From NCBI GenBank assembly GCA_963082975.1, contig OY720347.1:11328225-11392224 (forward strand): a stretch of 64,000 bases of DNA, given 5' to 3'. Below the pieces are notes generated by a model. The model was given only the letters and a program-made list of their open reading frames with translations. It searched no databases and was not told where the DNA came from. Both the position numbers and the translations under genes were made by a program. The DNA comes from Labia minor (taxonomy: Eukaryota; Arthropoda; Insecta; Dermaptera; Spongiphoridae). Positions 1 through 11,676 of this stretch are shown here, in pieces; positions within the stretch are counted from its first letter, which is position 1; each line of letters opens with the position of its first letter.

Positions 1-377
1 ATATTTAAATTAAAAAGGAAAATTAATTAATTATATATATAAATCATCAATAATACTTCAATACTAAAATTATTCATTCAACTTTCACTATAAATTAATA
101 ATGTATTAAATAAGAAATAGAGAATATACCTTGAGCCAAACTGCTAGAGATAAGGGTTACTCGGTCAGTTTATCTTGTCCCTCTTCATCATTTATCTGTC
201 TTATTAAAACATTAGAAACTTTCCTCAATACAACTTGATTTTAAAATAATTAGCATTTTTTTTATTTTTTTTTTTCTTAATCGTTATTCAGATTTGTTAA
301 TTAATCTATTCTAAAACATAATCTATTTATCAAAATCAATTTTTATTTTTTTAGAATTTGTTTTTTTTTTTTTGTAT

Positions 378-917
378 AGAAAATCTTGCAATTTGAATTG
401 TATTAAATATCATATATTATATTTAAATTAAATTTAATTAATTATAAATTAAAATTAATAAATAATATTTATTAAACCAGCGCATGTTTGGCTCTTTGTT
501 GATTGCACCACGTCACGTGCTGGCGCGTGATTTGCAGTGTTAAAAAATTAATTCCGGTACTTTTAGCGATTCAATCAAGCTGATATTCTATATATAGCAA
601 TTTTATACAATTTTTAATCATGTGAAAAATTATTAAACATATATCTTTATTTTTACGGTCAGTTTAGAGGAAAAAAATGAAAACGTGGTAGGTAATGACC
701 CACTTCCGGTTGAGCTACATTTCTCAAAAGTTGATAGAAAACTACGAATTTTGAATAATGCCCGTGTACCAAATTTCATTATTCTAGCTCAAACCGTTTT
801 TACATAATCTTGTCTACAAACACACACACACACACAGACATTTTTCTCAACCTTAGTGAAAATGACTCAGGAACCTTTAAAAACATCAAAAATTTTCGTG
901 ATTGCAATATTATCTAT
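378..917 (+). repeat. Dispersed repeat family X, copy 1
   Basis: The stretch shares long blocks with 2165-2562, 28118-28890, 38335-38612 and 48148-49097. Shared blocks include the motif CACGTCACGTGCTGGC, a run meaning 'Asn/Ile-rich AT, then aaaccagcgc', a (CA)n tract and the phrase AAAACATCAAAA near the right end. No coding capacity is visible. It ends near a degenerate ATTATCTATG that matches the CTATCTC-like ends of the other copies. It is probably a non-autonomous DNA transposon; the class was not determined. Confidence 0.6.
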
Positions 918-1231
918 GCCAAAAAATAATAATAAAATAAAAAAAAACAATTCAAACAGATGTCAAAGTGTGAATTTTGAAAAACAATAAAGCCCAATTT
1001 CAAACATAACTAAGATTTATATTTTTATTATTGGAAATAGAAATAGCAATCCTTCTAACTCTAATATTGGATATCTTAATCTGATTTTCTAGTGAGTTAA
1101 ACCATTATGGGAAATAAATTGGATACTGAGTTGGGGAGATGCGCTTGAGTGCTTTTTCAACAGGAAAACAAATTTTGACAATGTGTTCCTGTTTGTCTAA
1201 TCCCAACTGACTTCACTGATAAAATTAGTTT

Positions 1232-1237
<6 letters not shown>

Positions 1238-1263
<26 letters not shown>
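1238..1263. repeat. (AT)n microsatellite
   Basis: An uninterrupted run of alternating A and T. The flanks (about 920-2160) are AT-rich with no gene or recognisable element that I can support. Confidence 0.8.
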
Positions 1264-1267
<4 letters not shown>

Positions 1268-2164
1268 AAAATTATTTTTTAACACTAATTTATACATATA
1301 GAAGAAAGATCATTCATTTATTTTTAAAATTGAGTTGAGAATTATTCCTATAATAACTAATATAATAACAAAAAAAAAAAAATATTTCTATTCCATTAAA
1401 ATAAAAAATAAAATAAAATATATTTTTCTCTAATATTTTCGTTAAGTTTGAAAAGTTTTGGTGGAATACCCCTCTCCTCCTTCATCTACTTGCGTCATTT
1501 AATTTGTTTTTGACTAACGGAACGACTGTGACTAAGAATATTTAATATAATTTCAAATGAAATTGTTTATTTCAATGAAATTTTCTAAACATACAAAATA
1601 TTAATCCTTGATATTTTATTTAGGATTATACGATTGTTAAACTTTAATGAATTGTTGCTAATCATAATATATATATCAATAATAATTTCAAATAATACAT
1701 ATTAGATAGTTTTATCTCATATCTATTTGATTTTGTGTATTTGAAGTACTAATATAGTAAATTACATTAAAAGGTGATTATCATTGAAGAAAATGACAAT
1801 TAGATTTATTATATTTAAAATAAAATTCCTAATTTTATATTTATATTAAAAAGTAAATTCATTTCGACTCTAGAACTAAAGTTAAAATAATTAATATACC
1901 TAGTTACACTTTTTACAATAGTATTAAATAATGATCTCTTCTACCTCTCACGATTCCAATTCCAATTTGGGTCGTATATAGTGAGTATGTAGGACATTCC
2001 TTTCCCTCCCAATGCCACTGCCATAAGCAGATGTTCATCTTTACGGATGACTTGACTAAAAATCTCCTTTGTATTATATTTTAAATATTCGAAAAACTAA
2101 TGAGTTTTTTTTGTTATTTTTATTTATTCCATAATGGATTCATTACAATTTAGTCTACAATTTT

Positions 2165-2562
2165 TACTATCTTACTAGAGATAGTATTGCGATCATGAAA
2201 ATTTTCGATGTCGAGATTTTGATGTTTTTATACGTTTTGAATTTTCCTCTAACCTCCTGGCCGGAAAAATAAAAATATAGGTTTGATAGTTTTTCACATG
2301 ATTAAAAATTGTATAAAACTGCTATATATAGAATTTCAGCTTAATTAAATCGCTGAAAATACCAGAATTAATTTTTTAACACTGCAAATCACACGCCAGC
2401 ACGTGACGTGGTGCAATCAACAAAGAACCAATCACGCGCTGGTTTAATAAATATTATTTATTAATTTTTAATTTTAATTTATAATTAATTAAATTTAATT
2501 GAAATATAATATATGTTATTTAATTCAATTCATATTGCGGGATAGTCGAGTGGAGACACGCC
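2165..2562 (-). repeat. Dispersed repeat family X, copy 2 (reverse orientation)
   Basis: This is the reverse orientation of copy 1. It starts TACTATCTTACTAGAGATAG, carries the inverse of the CACGTCACGTGCTGGC block near 2400, and ends GCGGGATAGTCGAGTGGAGA. A shorter internal segment than copies 3 and 5 shows a deletion across the CA-repeat part. Confidence 0.6.
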
Positions 2563-2887
2563 AGCTTATTATATTATAAAAAAAAAAAATTTTAAAATTT
2601 GCCATTGTTCGAATATAAAATTATTAGAAAAACTTTTAGATAACTTTTTGAAAACATAATTCAGACATAAACTATCATTTCTGGTTAAAATGTTTACTAA
2701 AGTTTTTAAGAAAACTATTCTTTAGGTTTGAAGTGGTAAATTTGCTTGTTTTGATGGGTTGATGGACATATTTTAGTGATATCAAAAGAAAATCAACATT
2801 CTATAACATCATTCTTTTATTTAAATATAATTCTTATTGTTCCTATTGTTTTTGGATCTACATTATATGTTAATATTTTTGTTTCAG

Positions 2888-5800
2888 ATTTTATTTTGCA
2901 CATTAAATACTCATAGAGTAGATATGTCAAAACTGCTTGGTGGACAAATCGGATTGGATGATTTTATATTCGTTCATCTTAAAGGTATACAATTTTTACA
3001 TTATTCAATGCGAAATTATATTAAGTCTTTTATTAAATTAATTTTGTCAAAAAAAAAATTCAAATTTCTAATGAAAATAATAAATAAATCATACATTAAC
3101 AAGGATATTCATTTGATATCGTTTAAAAGAATAAAATAATATAAATATAAAATTTTTTTATAAAATAACGTTTTTCCAATAGACTAAAAAGAATAAAATA
3201 ATTTTTCTATAAGCCTGACAAAGTTTATGAATGAATTGCTTCATATTCAACTAAAAACGTTGGGCGCTTTTAGTTTTCATTTGATTTCTATGCAATTAAC
3301 GTCCTTTATAGAGCTATTATTCATATATATACATACATACCACACTAAAACACTTGATTAACACGTAACACTATTTCTTCTATTATAATCAACCATTTTA
3401 GATTTGATTGATAATATGTAAATTTAATAAAAATTCTTTTAAATTTTGAAACATACTTTGATATAAATATATAGCAGTGAAAAATAATAAAAGATTAATT
3501 TCTTAGCTCTTAACCTATCAATTTTATTGCATGCTAAAAAAATTTGTCAGTTTATGTGTTTAATAAAATTTTTATTATTACAAAAATTTGACTATATGTT
3601 TCATATAAATAAATAAAACTAAATGTGCCCAACGTTTTAGTTGAATATGAAGCAATTCATCCATAAACTTTCTCAGGCTTATAGAAAAATTATTTTATTC
3701 TTTTTAGTCCATTGTAAAAATGTTATTTTATAAATTTTTTTATATTTATATTATTTATTAATTTAATTTCTTAATTAATTATAATTTTTAATTTCATGAT
3801 TACTTCTCCCAAAAAAAAATAATAATTTTATATATAATCAAAGATAATAAATAAATCATACATTAAAAAGGATTTTCATTTGATATCGTTTAAGGGCATA
3901 AGAAGGGGAGAGAGGAAAGAATGGAGTGTTCAAATATTTTATCGTTAACTTCATTTAATAGACGGGATTAAAATGAACTAATAAGATAAGATAAAAAAAG
4001 AAAAACGTTATTTGATTTAGATAATATGATCATAGTTTCTTAAATAAATAACATTTTATTTGAAATCATAATTTAATTTAATTCAGAGATATACTCATAT
4101 ACATATATATATATATTAGATACTAAATACAAATTAAATTAGAAAATTTGATAATAATTATATTTGAATATACTAGTATATCTTAATATTAATATCTATT
4201 AATGTAAATGTAAATGTATTAATATCTATTAATAAAAAATGTATTAATCTATAAATTCGATTCAATTTAATGTAATAATTAGTTAACAAAAACTAAATAT
4301 AATAATCTTTAAATAATATACGTATTTAACTTTTTATAAGAATAACTAAATAAAATCGTATTTGTCCTTGGATGTAAAAGTAAAACATTTATTATATTCA
4401 TACCTTTTATAACTGTTCATTTTTATGAACTGTACGAGTATAAGATGTATGCAATCAATTTGATGTATTTTAAATTTTTATTTGTATAATTTATTATTAT
4501 ATAATTTATTTGGAATGTGTAATTGAAATTTTTAAATTGATCATAAGAAATTTATGAATTTTTTAAATTTATTTAAATGATTATATTAATTTTCTATTAA
4601 TAAATATTTTTTTTTTTAAAAAATGTATTTTAAAAGTAGATTTAAAATAAATAATAATAATAATAACTTATAAAACAATTATTTTGCCGGTTGTATTATT
4701 TAGGTGTGAGGCATGGTCTATGACCTTAGGAGACGAGAGTAGATTTAGAGCAGGGTTTCTAAACCGGGGTGGGGGGGGGAGCATATCAAGTGCCCGCGAA
4801 GGCATTTCAAGTGCAAACTTTTGAAAATTATTTTTAGGCCAAACTTTTCCAACATTTCCGCTTTTAATTTTCTTTCAAAATGTTTCTAAAAATAAAAGGT
4901 CAGATAATTTTGAGATATTCTGAAAAAGGAGGCGTGACCTCTCATCAGTGTTCTAATGGGGGCACAGAGCCTGAAAGGTTGAGAACCCCTGATTTAGAGT
5001 ATTTGAGAATAGGATTCTTCGCAGCATTTATGAGCCAAAGAAAGATGAGGTGACCGGAAAATGGCGGAGACTGCATAACGATGAATTGCATGACCTCTAT
5101 GCATCTCCAGATATATTTAGAATTATAAACCGAGAAGGCTGCGATGGGTAGGGCACGTGGTTAGAATGGGGGAAGAAAGAGTGGCGAAAAATATATTGGT
5201 TGGGGGACCGAGTGGGAAACGTCCACTTGGAAGACCAAGGCAGCGGTGGGTGGATAATGTAGGAAGAGAGATGGGAGAGGTAGGGATTGGATGGTTGTGG
5301 CTCAGGATAGGGATACTTGGAGAAGTGTGGTTGCTGCAGTCAAGAACTTTCGATTTCACTAGAGCCACAGAGATAGATAGAATAATAATTACTAGAAATT
5401 GTATGTATATAATATGGAAAATTTAGAAATAAAATGAGGGAAAAATATTTAAATGAAAGAGTAAAATATTTCTATTAATATGAATATATTATATAGACAT
5501 ATACATTTGGTAAGTTTTAACATTGATTTGAAATAAAACATGAAAATACAAATAAATAAGTTTAATTTTACTATCTCTCTTTTAATTACTTTAAATTTAC
5601 AATATATAATGATTTTTATTGATTTTCTGTCATGTTTTTAGCGATAGTATAAATTATGATTGATTGATAGAATTAATTAATTATGTTATAAATCAGAATT
5701 TATTACACATAACATTTATTATTGATTATTTTCTTTTTTTTTTTTCTTTTAATGAAAATTTAGAAAAATAATTGTTTAAGATTTAATTAATTTATTATTT

Positions 5801-7245
5801 ACAGGTAGACCGAAGGAGATTGAAATAGAAAAGACAGAGGATGCTCTTGGTTTAACGATCACAGACAATGGTGCCGGTTACGCATTTATTAAACGGATTC
5901 GTCCCGGAAGTGTAATTGACCATCTGAAATGTATTGAAGTGGGTGATCATATGGAGAGAATTGAAAATAATAACCTAGTCGGGAAGCGACACTACGAAGT
6001 TGCCAAAATATTAAAAGACATTCCAATTGGTTCGAAATTTAAATTACGATTAGTCGAACCACTTAAAGATGCATTCGGTAAGGAAATAAATAAATTTATC
6101 ATTAAAAAAGTTACATTCATATATTATACGTACCATATATACTACAATAATTCCATATTAAAATAATTATTAAAAAATAAAATAATTAATATACATATAT
6201 ATATATATATAAATCTAAAACTTAATCCTAATTCATTTTGGTCGTTACAATATTTTATATTAGAATATCTACTACAGTGGTTTCCAACCTTTCTGTACCG
6301 GCGCTCCCCTTTTTTAAAAAAAAATTCTTGAGCCCCCTTAATTTTTGTAATAATCTAATTTCATAAATACTCACATAATATTGTAATTTATTTAATGAGC
6401 TAGAAAATAACACATACACATTACACACCCACACACACTCAATTAAGCAAAAACATATTATAGATTATTATAGATTTTAGAAAAAAAAATTGGTTCTAAT
6501 ACATTCGCGCACCCCTAACAACAATCTCGCGCCCCCACATACCGCTGCTTTAATAAATGAAAACAATTTATTTATTTATTATTTATTCAATTCTGGCTAA
6601 CTTTCTTTTTTATTTTGGGTTTGAGCACCTTTTTCTATAGATAATTAATTGTCTGGGCATATTTCATTGATTTCTGAAAAATTCATTCAAATAAACAATT
6701 CGACCTTTTCTTGTATATTAAAAATTAATTAATCTTTATATATATATCAGTGTAAGGTTCCGAGAAAATCTAATTAGATACCCAAACACAAAAGCCAGAC
6801 AACTACTCATTAAGGATTACGTACGTAGACTTAAACGACTCAGACCAATTGACTTACTCTAACTACTGAGTTTACGTCTGTGTTACCCCCATCCATTTCT
6901 CCTTTGCTACCCAAAAATAATCCACTCCTTCCATTAGGTTTACAAAAAATTGTTGTACGTAAACTTCTATCTACAATTCCTTTTACATCCTAACAGTGGC
7001 GTACCTAAGGGGGGACGGTGGGTGCGGTCCGCACCGGGCGGCTCTTATCTTGGGGCGGCATTTTTTACTTTCCCGCATACTTCGTATAAGGGAAGTATTG
7101 GAATCGTCAAAAATTTCGACTTCGAGATTTAGATAGATCTTGACGTTTTAGACCTCCCTGAGTCGGAAAATACCATTTTTCGAATTATGTCTGTGTGTGT
7201 GTATGTATGTATGTATGTATGTATGTATGTATGTATGTATGTATG

Positions 7246-7276
<31 letters not shown>

Positions 7277-10200
7277 TGTCTGTAAGCAAATTTACTCAAA
7301 AACTAATCAAGCTAGGACTTCGAAATTTTGTACACCGATATTATTCACAGTTTGTAGATTTCTATCAAAATTTCGTCAAAATCGGTTAACCGGAAGTGGT
7401 ACTTTACCTACAATGGTTGCGTTTACCTTTCAAGTAAAGTACCAGTTTGCTTCGAGATATTTGCTTCATATATTGTATATAGCAGAGGTTCTTAAACTTA
7501 TGTACTCCGCGGACCCCCACTTGAGAAAATTCTTTTTGACGGACCCCATCCCAACTTTAGGTACTTTACGTCATTTTATTAGTTAATTTCTGGCTTAAGA
7601 TCTCATAAGAACAATGATGAATATTTCTAACAGTGATTGGTGAATAACGATTTTTTTGCATATTGTAGAACAGATTTTATTAGAAAATTCAGCTAAATAT
7701 GAAGATGGAAACGGTAGCAATAATTTTCTTGCACATTTCGTTGAATTTGGGTATTTGATCTGTTTCCTCACAAAGCCATGCCATCGCTCCTTTTATATTA
7801 AATAAAGTTTTAACTGACTCATCATTTTCTCGTGCACCTGTACGATGGCTTTGCGGACCCCCAGGGGTCCGCGGACCACAGTTTAAGAACCTCTGGTATA
7901 TAGATTTAAAAATATGAAAAAAATTCAGATACCAAATTTCATCATGATCTGACTACCGGAAGTGACATTTTACCTATACAAGTAACGTTTCCTTTTTACC
8001 GACCGACGATAGTAAGGGAGGTATTGTTTTCACACCAAATTTCACCTGTGGATATTTTTAGGTACATATCTCCACGAATCATGCATTTTCTTAACAGAAA
8101 AAAGTATTTTTAGCATGATGTCTGTCCGTCCGTCCGCTGTGTGTCCGTAGAGATGTGTACAGCTTGATTTTGATGAAATTTGGTATATTTACTTAATGCA
8201 TCAGTATGATGAATGGATCAACTTTTGGTGCAAATCCGGAAACCGGAAGTGCTAGTATTGCCGATCGAAGAGAGGAAGTGAAGGGTTATTTTCATATCAA
8301 ATTTCACGTGAAGGCATATCTCCACGTGTTATGCACTTTGTATTGTTTGTATCCTCGAGAAAAATCATCTTCATTAGTTTTTTCTTAATTTAAAATTATA
8401 TGACGTCACCCCGCACTTCATGACGTCACAGCCAGCCCTTATATATTATAAATAAAATAAAATTAAAAATATTTATATTATATCCATATCTGTTTTTTTT
8501 TACATTTAAAATATCAGTTAACCGGAAGTAGCACTTTATTACATTCTAAATATTCATTCACAACTCTTTATACCTATTTATATGCGGGAAAGTCTAGGGG
8601 AGGACACTCCCGCTTATTATATTTAGTTATAGTTGTAAAAAGCAACTTATTCATTTCATATTTATTTTTTTTCTTTCTTGAATAATAAATGATTATTATA
8701 AGTTTACTATTTGATTTATATAAATTATGATCAACTATATGATTTCGAATATTATTCCTCGGTGTATATAAATGCATTTTAGTGTAAATTTTGAATTCTA
8801 ATTCCAAGAACAGGATAATAATTTTATTTTATTGTATTCATTAAAATTCGTTGAATTCGTAAACGCATCTTTAAGATTTTGTTCGGCAAAATTATCTTCG
8901 TTCTACAATGAGTCAATTAAGACTACAAAATCTTGCAATATTGTCAATAGAACAAGAAATTACAAATAATATAAATTTTGAGAGCATTATACACGATTTT
9001 TCTAGTATGAAAGCTAGAAGAGTAAATATTATATAAATATGTTTACGAGTGCATACAAATATGTGTAAAAAAATTTACTCTGTGTATTAATTAATAATGA
9101 TTAAATAACTTAATAATTTATTTATGTGTATTAATTTATAAAAACCACTATTTGATTGACTTATAATAGAAAGGGCGGCAAACTGGAGATCGCCCCGGGC
9201 GGCAAAAGTTCTAGCTACGCCACTGCCTCCTAATCTTTACCTCTTAGAGAGATACCTGATCATCCTTTATTCAAATTCCCACCCAACTCGGTCTTGATCA
9301 AATAGCTGAGTCGAGAACCAAAATATTATTGTAAATATGTAAATATCTTAATTGTATATTCTATATAAACAAACAATTTATTGATGCCTTTAATAGGGCA
9401 GTAATATTATTTATATTTAATCCTCCTTATTTTATTGTTTTTTTTTACTATTAAACAATATAAAATGAAATTATTAATGTAATTTATATTCCGAAAAGTT
9501 AAAAATAGTAAAAGTTTTTATTTGTTTTATTTTTAATTAAAATTTATGAATAATTATGACAGATATAAAATAAATGAAGAACGTTTATCAATTAAAATTT
9601 TTTGATGAAAATAATTTACCCCGAAATTGTAAAATTCATTCATATTATTTTACAAACCATTAAATGTAATTATTTATCCTATTTTTTAAAATTAGAATTT
9701 CAGTGACAAATATAGATTTATTTTATTTTGTTGTTATTTTTTTAGTTGTAGGTCCAAAATCATCTACCCGGCGTCGCGGAGCTCCAGCAATTGGAAATGG
9801 AAAGAGTACACTGAGATTTAAGTCAAATGGAACTGTATGCGTGGAAGATGAGGTTTATGTTCTTCATGTTTATTTTTATTTAATCAATAATCGAATTTTT
9901 CTTATAAAATTAAAGGATAAAACATTATTTTCATTTCACTTAAAAATCCTGTAACAGACCTTTATCTTTTTTTAAAAAGCTAGGAACTACCTCAAAGTAT
10001 ATATTCGAATGTTCTTGTTCATATAGTAATAAAGAGCCTGGAGAAAAAATTCATGGCGTAAGGCGTTATTAACAGACGACTCAAAAATCACAGATCGTAG
10101 CAAAAGAACTGAAATCTCGTTTTATAAAGAGTACGCCTCGATTATCACATACTATGAATCTATAAACATCGAAATTTGTAAAATTATTGAAAACTGGTTT

Positions 10201-11426
10201 GCGTTTGAAAATTGTAAAAAATAATGAAAAATTTCGCTATATTTTGCATAACTATTTTGATATATAGAATAACACTGATCAGGCTTGTGAAAAAATTTGC
10301 GATGAATAAGATGAAGGTACTTTATGAAATTCCTTTCATTCTAGTAATTTTAATGGTAAAAAATAAGTCATTTAAAAATCTGAAGTTATTCTTAAGATAT
10401 ATTAATATATATATTAGTAACTCTTTTATTTACACTTTATGGTAAACGAATTTATCATTTGCGATGTGCTGCTGAAATACCTTTCTGAATCGTGTTTTGA
10501 AAAATGGTACACAATAATCGGAAGAGTAAAAATTAGAATGAAAGCCGAAAAAGATAATTCTGAATCTATAGTGGAAATGGAAAGGAACAGTTCATCATTA
10601 ACTACTTTCACCTGGTCATTGATTCTCAATTCTACTGGGAACAATTAAAGAGATTGCGCCTAGTAATTGGGAACAAAAGACTTGAATTAAATAATAAGAA
10701 AGATGTTGTATTCCATCATGACAACGCGCGACCACACACTCGGTTGATGACTCGTCAAAAGTTGCATCCACCATATATTTCAGACATCTCTACATGACTC
10801 TCTCAAATCTATGAAAACTACTTGATTCAGCTTTTTAATCAGAAACCATAAAAGTTCTACACTGATGTTTATGGTTTTAATCGAAAAATGGTTAAACATT
10901 TCCAACAGTAATGAATCTTATTTGGTTTATCCTAAAATAAAACCAGTTGAATTTTATTAAAAAAGGTCATGAACTTTTTCCTAGACCTATAATACTAAAT
11001 TTTAAATAAACATAATATAAAGAAATTGATAAACTTAAATAAATTAAGAACCTCAATTAATATTTGAGTTAATTTTATTATTCTTTTCAGGATGATGATA
11101 CAAAAAAGATCGGAATTGATAAAATCAATCAACTCCTTGATAGTTTCTTAGGAATTAATGACACAGAACTAGGTAAAGATTGTTATAATTTGACTCATTC
11201 ATCGATTTAAAATATAAAAATTATATAACGTTTGATTTATATTTATAATTATTTATTTTCAGCAACCACAATATGGGATCTTTCGGAGTCAAAACAGAAT
11301 AGTATGGATTTTGCTGATGCAATTGATAGTACTGATTTAGAAGAATTTGGTTTTACGGATGATTTTGTAATTGAATTATGGGGGGCTATTACAGATGCAA
11401 GATCCGGTAGAAAAAAATCGACATGA
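2888..11426 (+). CDS. GIPC: GIPC/kermit PDZ adaptor, 5-prime exons missing
   Basis: Five spliced exons in phase: 2888-2984, 5805-6077, 9752-9852, 11091-11172, 11263-11426 (238 codons, stop TGA). The first visible exon carries the family block [20 protein letters not shown]. The next holds the PDZ domain, with the carboxylate-binding loop ALGLTI and the segment [18 protein letters not shown]. The last two exons form the C-terminal GH2 region, which in this family binds myosin VI, ending near [17 protein letters not shown] proteins are cytosolic adaptors that couple PDZ ligands, often receptor tails, to endosomal myosin VI. The N-terminal GH1 exon (about 80-100 residues in relatives) is not found between 1 and 2887, so it probably lies upstream of the window. 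Introns of 2.8 and 3.7 kb are filled with repeats. Every splice site fits GT-AG; the exon-4 acceptor at 9750-9751 was chosen by phase over an upstream TAG. Confidence 0.93.
3076..3903. repeat. Foldback element with ~125-bp inverted arms, flanked by direct repeats
   Basis: Arms at about 3139-3267 and 3627-3752 are inverted copies of each other; both contain AATATGAAGCAATTCAT or its complement and the motif CCCAACG. A ~50-bp direct repeat, containing AAATAAATCATACATTAA and CATTTGATATCGTTTAA, lies outside both arms (about 3076-3125 and 3845-3893). Single arms recur at 17565-17660 and 54950-55070. No coding capacity is seen. The type is probably a foldback/MITE element within a GIPC intron. Confidence 0.7.
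4701..5386 (+). mobile_element. Non-LTR retrotransposon C-terminal fragment, split by a MITE
   Basis: Plus-strand frames contain the well-known tail of jockey/RTE-type reverse-transcriptase polyproteins: a [14 protein letters not shown] block, then [18 protein letters not shown]. The fragment is frameshifted near 5130-5160. A hAT MITE (4751-4991) interrupts it upstream. The same family occurs at 32347-32662, and both copies end with a similar CACAGAGATAGATAG tail. It is not functional. Confidence 0.75.
4751..4991. mobile_element. hAT-type MITE with exact 8-bp target duplication
   Basis: It begins CAGGGTTTCTAAACC and ends GGTTGAGAACCCCTG, which are inverted complements with few mismatches. 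It is flanked on both sides by ATTTAGAG (4743-4750 and 4992-4999). Length is 241 bp and there is no coding capacity. It interrupts the non-LTR fragment around it. Confidence 0.85.
6283..6551. mobile_element. Degenerate hAT-like MITE
   Basis: The left end CAGTGGTTTCCAACCTTTCT matches, in inverse, the right end of the element at 60938-61155. The interior has the GCGCTCCCC and CGCGCCCCC blocks seen in other MITEs here. The right end is eroded and I see no clear target duplication. Confidence 0.5.
7200..7275. repeat. (GTAT)n tetranucleotide array
   Basis: About nineteen tandem GTAT units. The array keeps two frames open and so produces spurious Met-Tyr-Val-Cys reading frames, which I do not treat as genes. 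Confidence 0.95.
7483..7895. mobile_element. hAT-type MITE, exact 8-bp target duplication, nested
   Basis: It starts CAGAGGTTCTTAAACTTATG and ends CAGTTTAAGAACCTCTG. It is flanked by GTATATAG on both sides (7475-7482 and 7896-7903). Complementary CGCGGACCCC / GGGGTCCGCG blocks lie just inside the ends. It sits inside the larger 6994-9225 element, so it arrived later. Confidence 0.88.
7997..8440 (+). repeat. Dispersed repeat family Y, copy 1
   Basis: The left end TACCGACCGACGATAGTAAG is followed by the ATATCTCCACGAATCATGCA block, a GTCCGTCCGTCC tract and GATGAAATTTGGTATATTTA. The same blocks occur at 44405-44917, 53631-54270, 56324-56735 and 62930-63337. The right boundary is uncertain in this copy. 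Confidence 0.65.
10020..10985 (+). mobile_element. Degenerate mariner element (family M1)
   Basis: Terminal segments GAGCCTGGAGAAAAAATTCA (left) and the inverse of GAACTTTTTCCTAGACC (right) resemble each other. Plus-strand frames include the mariner catalytic block [16 protein letters not shown] near 10700, with frameshifts and stops around it. It resembles the element starting at 62213. It lies in GIPC intron 4 and is not functional. Confidence 0.75.
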
Positions 11427-11580
11427 AATTTAATTTAATTAAACAAAACAGAGTGTTTTTCTATTTATCTAAATTTAATTCATTAAGTTTTTTAATTAAA
11501 TATTATATGAATGTATGATGTATATGTATAATTTTAGACTGAAAAAAAACAATAATTATTAGTGAAATGAAAGAGATTCT

Positions 11581-11621
<41 letters not shown>

Positions 11622-11645
11622 GTATTCAGTGAAAATATAAATGTA

Positions 11646-11676
<31 letters not shown>

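Larger units (their letters stand above)
6994..9225. mobile_element. Large composite hAT-type element with nested insertions
   Basis: The left end CAGTGGCGTACCTA and right end TAGCTACGCCACTG are inverted. The flanks CATCCTAA (6986-6993) and CCTCCTAA (9226-9233) match at 7 of 8 bases, as expected for an old hAT insertion. GGGCGGC-rich ends are present. Inside are a (GTAT)n array, a younger MITE (7483-7895) and a copy of family Y. No transposase frame is visible. It occupies most of GIPC intron 3. Confidence 0.75.

Noticed and set aside
2837..2887. Start codon upstream of the first GIPC exon in the same frame
   Set aside because: The segment before 2888 is intron with a good TTTCAG acceptor; the family block starts exactly at 2888, so the ATG is not the gene start.
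7195..7586. Two overlapping reading frames of Met-Tyr-Val-Cys repeats
   Set aside because: They are translations of the (GTAT)n array and adjoining repeat sequence, with no domain.
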